From Wolbachia endosymbiont (group A) of Bibio marci (GTDB taxonomy: Bacteria; Pseudomonadota; Alphaproteobacteria; Rickettsiales; Anaplasmataceae), in contig NZ_OX366364.1 of assembly GCF_947251645.1 (NCBI RefSeq), forward strand, positions 1,116,001 through 1,180,000: 64,000 nt of DNA. The letters run 5' to 3'. The notes beneath the pieces were generated by a model that saw only the letters and a program-made list of their open reading frames with translations, did no database searches and was not told the origin of the DNA. The translations under genes and the position numbers were made by a program. Each line of letters begins with the position of its first letter. The stretch's first letter is position 1. Positions 63,161 through 64,000 of the stretch are shown one piece after another.

Positions 63161-64000
63161 ATGTTAGATTCTCCGCTAATTTTGACAGCCATTCTTATAT
63201 TCTCCATTTTGACATTGTCGCTCTTTTTTATAAGAAAGATATTTGGTTCTACAAACAAGAGGATAATAAAATCCTTTAGGAAAATTGTTCAGCAAATAAA
63301 TGCATTAGAAACAGAAATGCAGAGCTTATCTGATGAGGAGCTTGCTGGTAAAACTGAAGAATTCAAACGAGAATTGAAAAATGGGAAAACGTTAAATGAT
63401 CTTCTCGTACCTGCATTTGCAGTTGTGCGTGAAGTCTCCCGAAGATTTCTTAACATGAGGCACTTTGATGTTCAGCTGATCGGTGGAATGGTGCTCCACA
63501 ATGGTATGATATCAGAAATGAAAACAGGAGAGGGAAAGACACTCGTTGCAACTTTAGCAGCATATCTAAATTCCTTAGAAGGGAAAGGCGTACACGTTGT
63601 AACTGTTAATGATTATCTTGCAAAACGAGACACAGAGTGGATGAGCAAGTTATATAATTCTCTCGGAGTTTCTGTTGCATTTATTACGAATAATTTGACA
63701 GATGAAGAGAGAAAAGAGGCTTACAGTGCAGATATCGTGTATTCCACAAATAACGAGCTTGCCTTTGATTACCTGCGAGACAATATGAAATTTTCTCAAG
63801 AAGACATGGTTCAGAGAGGCTTTCACTACGGAATAGTTGATGAAGTGGACTCAATACTCATTGATGAAGCTCGCACTCCGCTCATTATTTCTGGCCCGGT
63901 TGAGGAAAACAATCAGATATATAAGCACATCAATAAAATAGTGACCAAATTAGTTGACTCTGATTATGAAGTAGATGAAAAAGGTAGAACGGTATTCTTG
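63161..64000 (+). CDS. secA: preprotein translocase ATPase SecA (cut by window edge)
   Basis: Motor of the Sec pathway. The visible ~280 residues contain [20 protein letters not shown], the preprotein-binding start [20 protein letters not shown], Walker [35 protein letters not shown], the [18 protein letters not shown] helicase motif and Walker [21 protein letters not shown]. The C-terminal half is right of the window. The ATG at 63161 adds an unusual hydrophobic stretch ([19 protein letters not shown]) before the normal SecA start. A TTG at 63215 would give [16 protein letters not shown], closer to other SecA proteins, so the start is uncertain. Confidence 0.96.
   Translation, partial: MLDSPLILTAILIFSILTLSLFFIRKIFGSTNKRIIKSFRKIVQQINALETEMQSLSDEELAGKTEEFKRELKNGKTLNDLLVPAFAVVREVSRRFLNMRHFDVQLIGGMVLHNGMISEMKTGEGKTLVATLAAYLNSLEGKGVHVVTVNDYLAKRDTEWMSKLYNSLGVSVAFITNNLTDEERKEAYSADIVYSTNNELAFDYLRDNMKFSQEDMVQRGFHYGIVDEVDSILIDEARTPLIISGPVEENNQIYKHINKIVTKLVDSDYEVDEKGRTVFL

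Overview
The window is AT-rich and comes from an obligate intracellular alphaproteobacterium of the order Rickettsiales, almost certainly a Wolbachia (Anaplasmataceae). The evidence is a 16S rRNA gene with no linked 23S gene, Rickettsiales-type small proteins (the DUF2659 family, GapR, PopZ), metabolic genes typical of Wolbachia (malic enzyme without a PTA domain, class I DhnA-type aldolase, malonyl-CoA decarboxylase), and a very high load of decayed insertion sequences, palindromic repeats and a group II intron. The supergroup cannot be assigned from reading alone.

Layout: 1-9 kb runs mostly on the minus strand: leuS (cut by the window edge), an NlpD-like lipoprotein, MerR and IHF/HU regulators, a frameshifted MFS transporter, remnants of ankyrin, Nudix and guanylate-kinase-like genes, then folD-ubiX-gapR, a CorC/HlyC-type membrane protein and argD. 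From 9.3 to 12.2 kb lies an IS graveyard: an IS256-family element with an 8-bp target duplication, an IS5-family element with a TAA duplication, and a perfect hairpin. From 12.3 to 19.6 kb are grxD, bolA, maeB, pgsA, a membrane protein, bamD, yebC, an M23 peptidase and an SPFH protein. From 19.7 to 28.2 kb, repeats surround a Wolbachia-type unknown protein, malonyl-CoA decarboxylase and lepA. Three copies of a ~500-bp noncoding element occur here, plus a 326-bp MITE and a dead IS110. From 28.3 to 48 kb follow a PLD nuclease, rnc, pyrD, tRNA-Cys, aldolase, clpA, rhlE, csp, pmbA, atpG, a hemY/mitofilin/lol cluster, manC, two long unknown proteins and sdhCD. The 16S gene (minus strand) is flanked by a 25-nt processing stem. 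From 50.4 to 53.3 kb lie a fourth copy of the ~500-bp element and a decayed group II intron that carries a second 326-bp MITE and overwrites the 3' end of rlmE. From 53.3 to 59.5 kb are rlmE-popZ-tolC, rplM-rpsI, an HU protein, pdxJ and sucB. From 59.5 to 62.9 kb is an NLR-like gene, and secA runs off the end of the window.

The most unusual object is the NLR-like locus at 59.5-62.9 kb. It encodes a PD-(D/E)XK-like nuclease domain, an NB-ARC ATPase and nine near-identical 42-residue TPRs. It is read in three pieces. The first junction lies exactly on an in-frame A AAA AAG heptamer, a classic -1 frameshift signal. The second is a 7-bp tandem duplication between Walker A and Walker B. A third, in-frame 9-bp repeat expands the Walker A loop. 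Architecturally it resembles bacterial STAND/NLR-type immune proteins. Whether it is functional, phase-variable or a recent pseudogene cannot be decided from the sequence alone.

A second theme is mobile palindromes. Two copies sit in frame inside coding sequence (ubiX and an M23 peptidase), as described for Rickettsia and Wolbachia palindromic elements.
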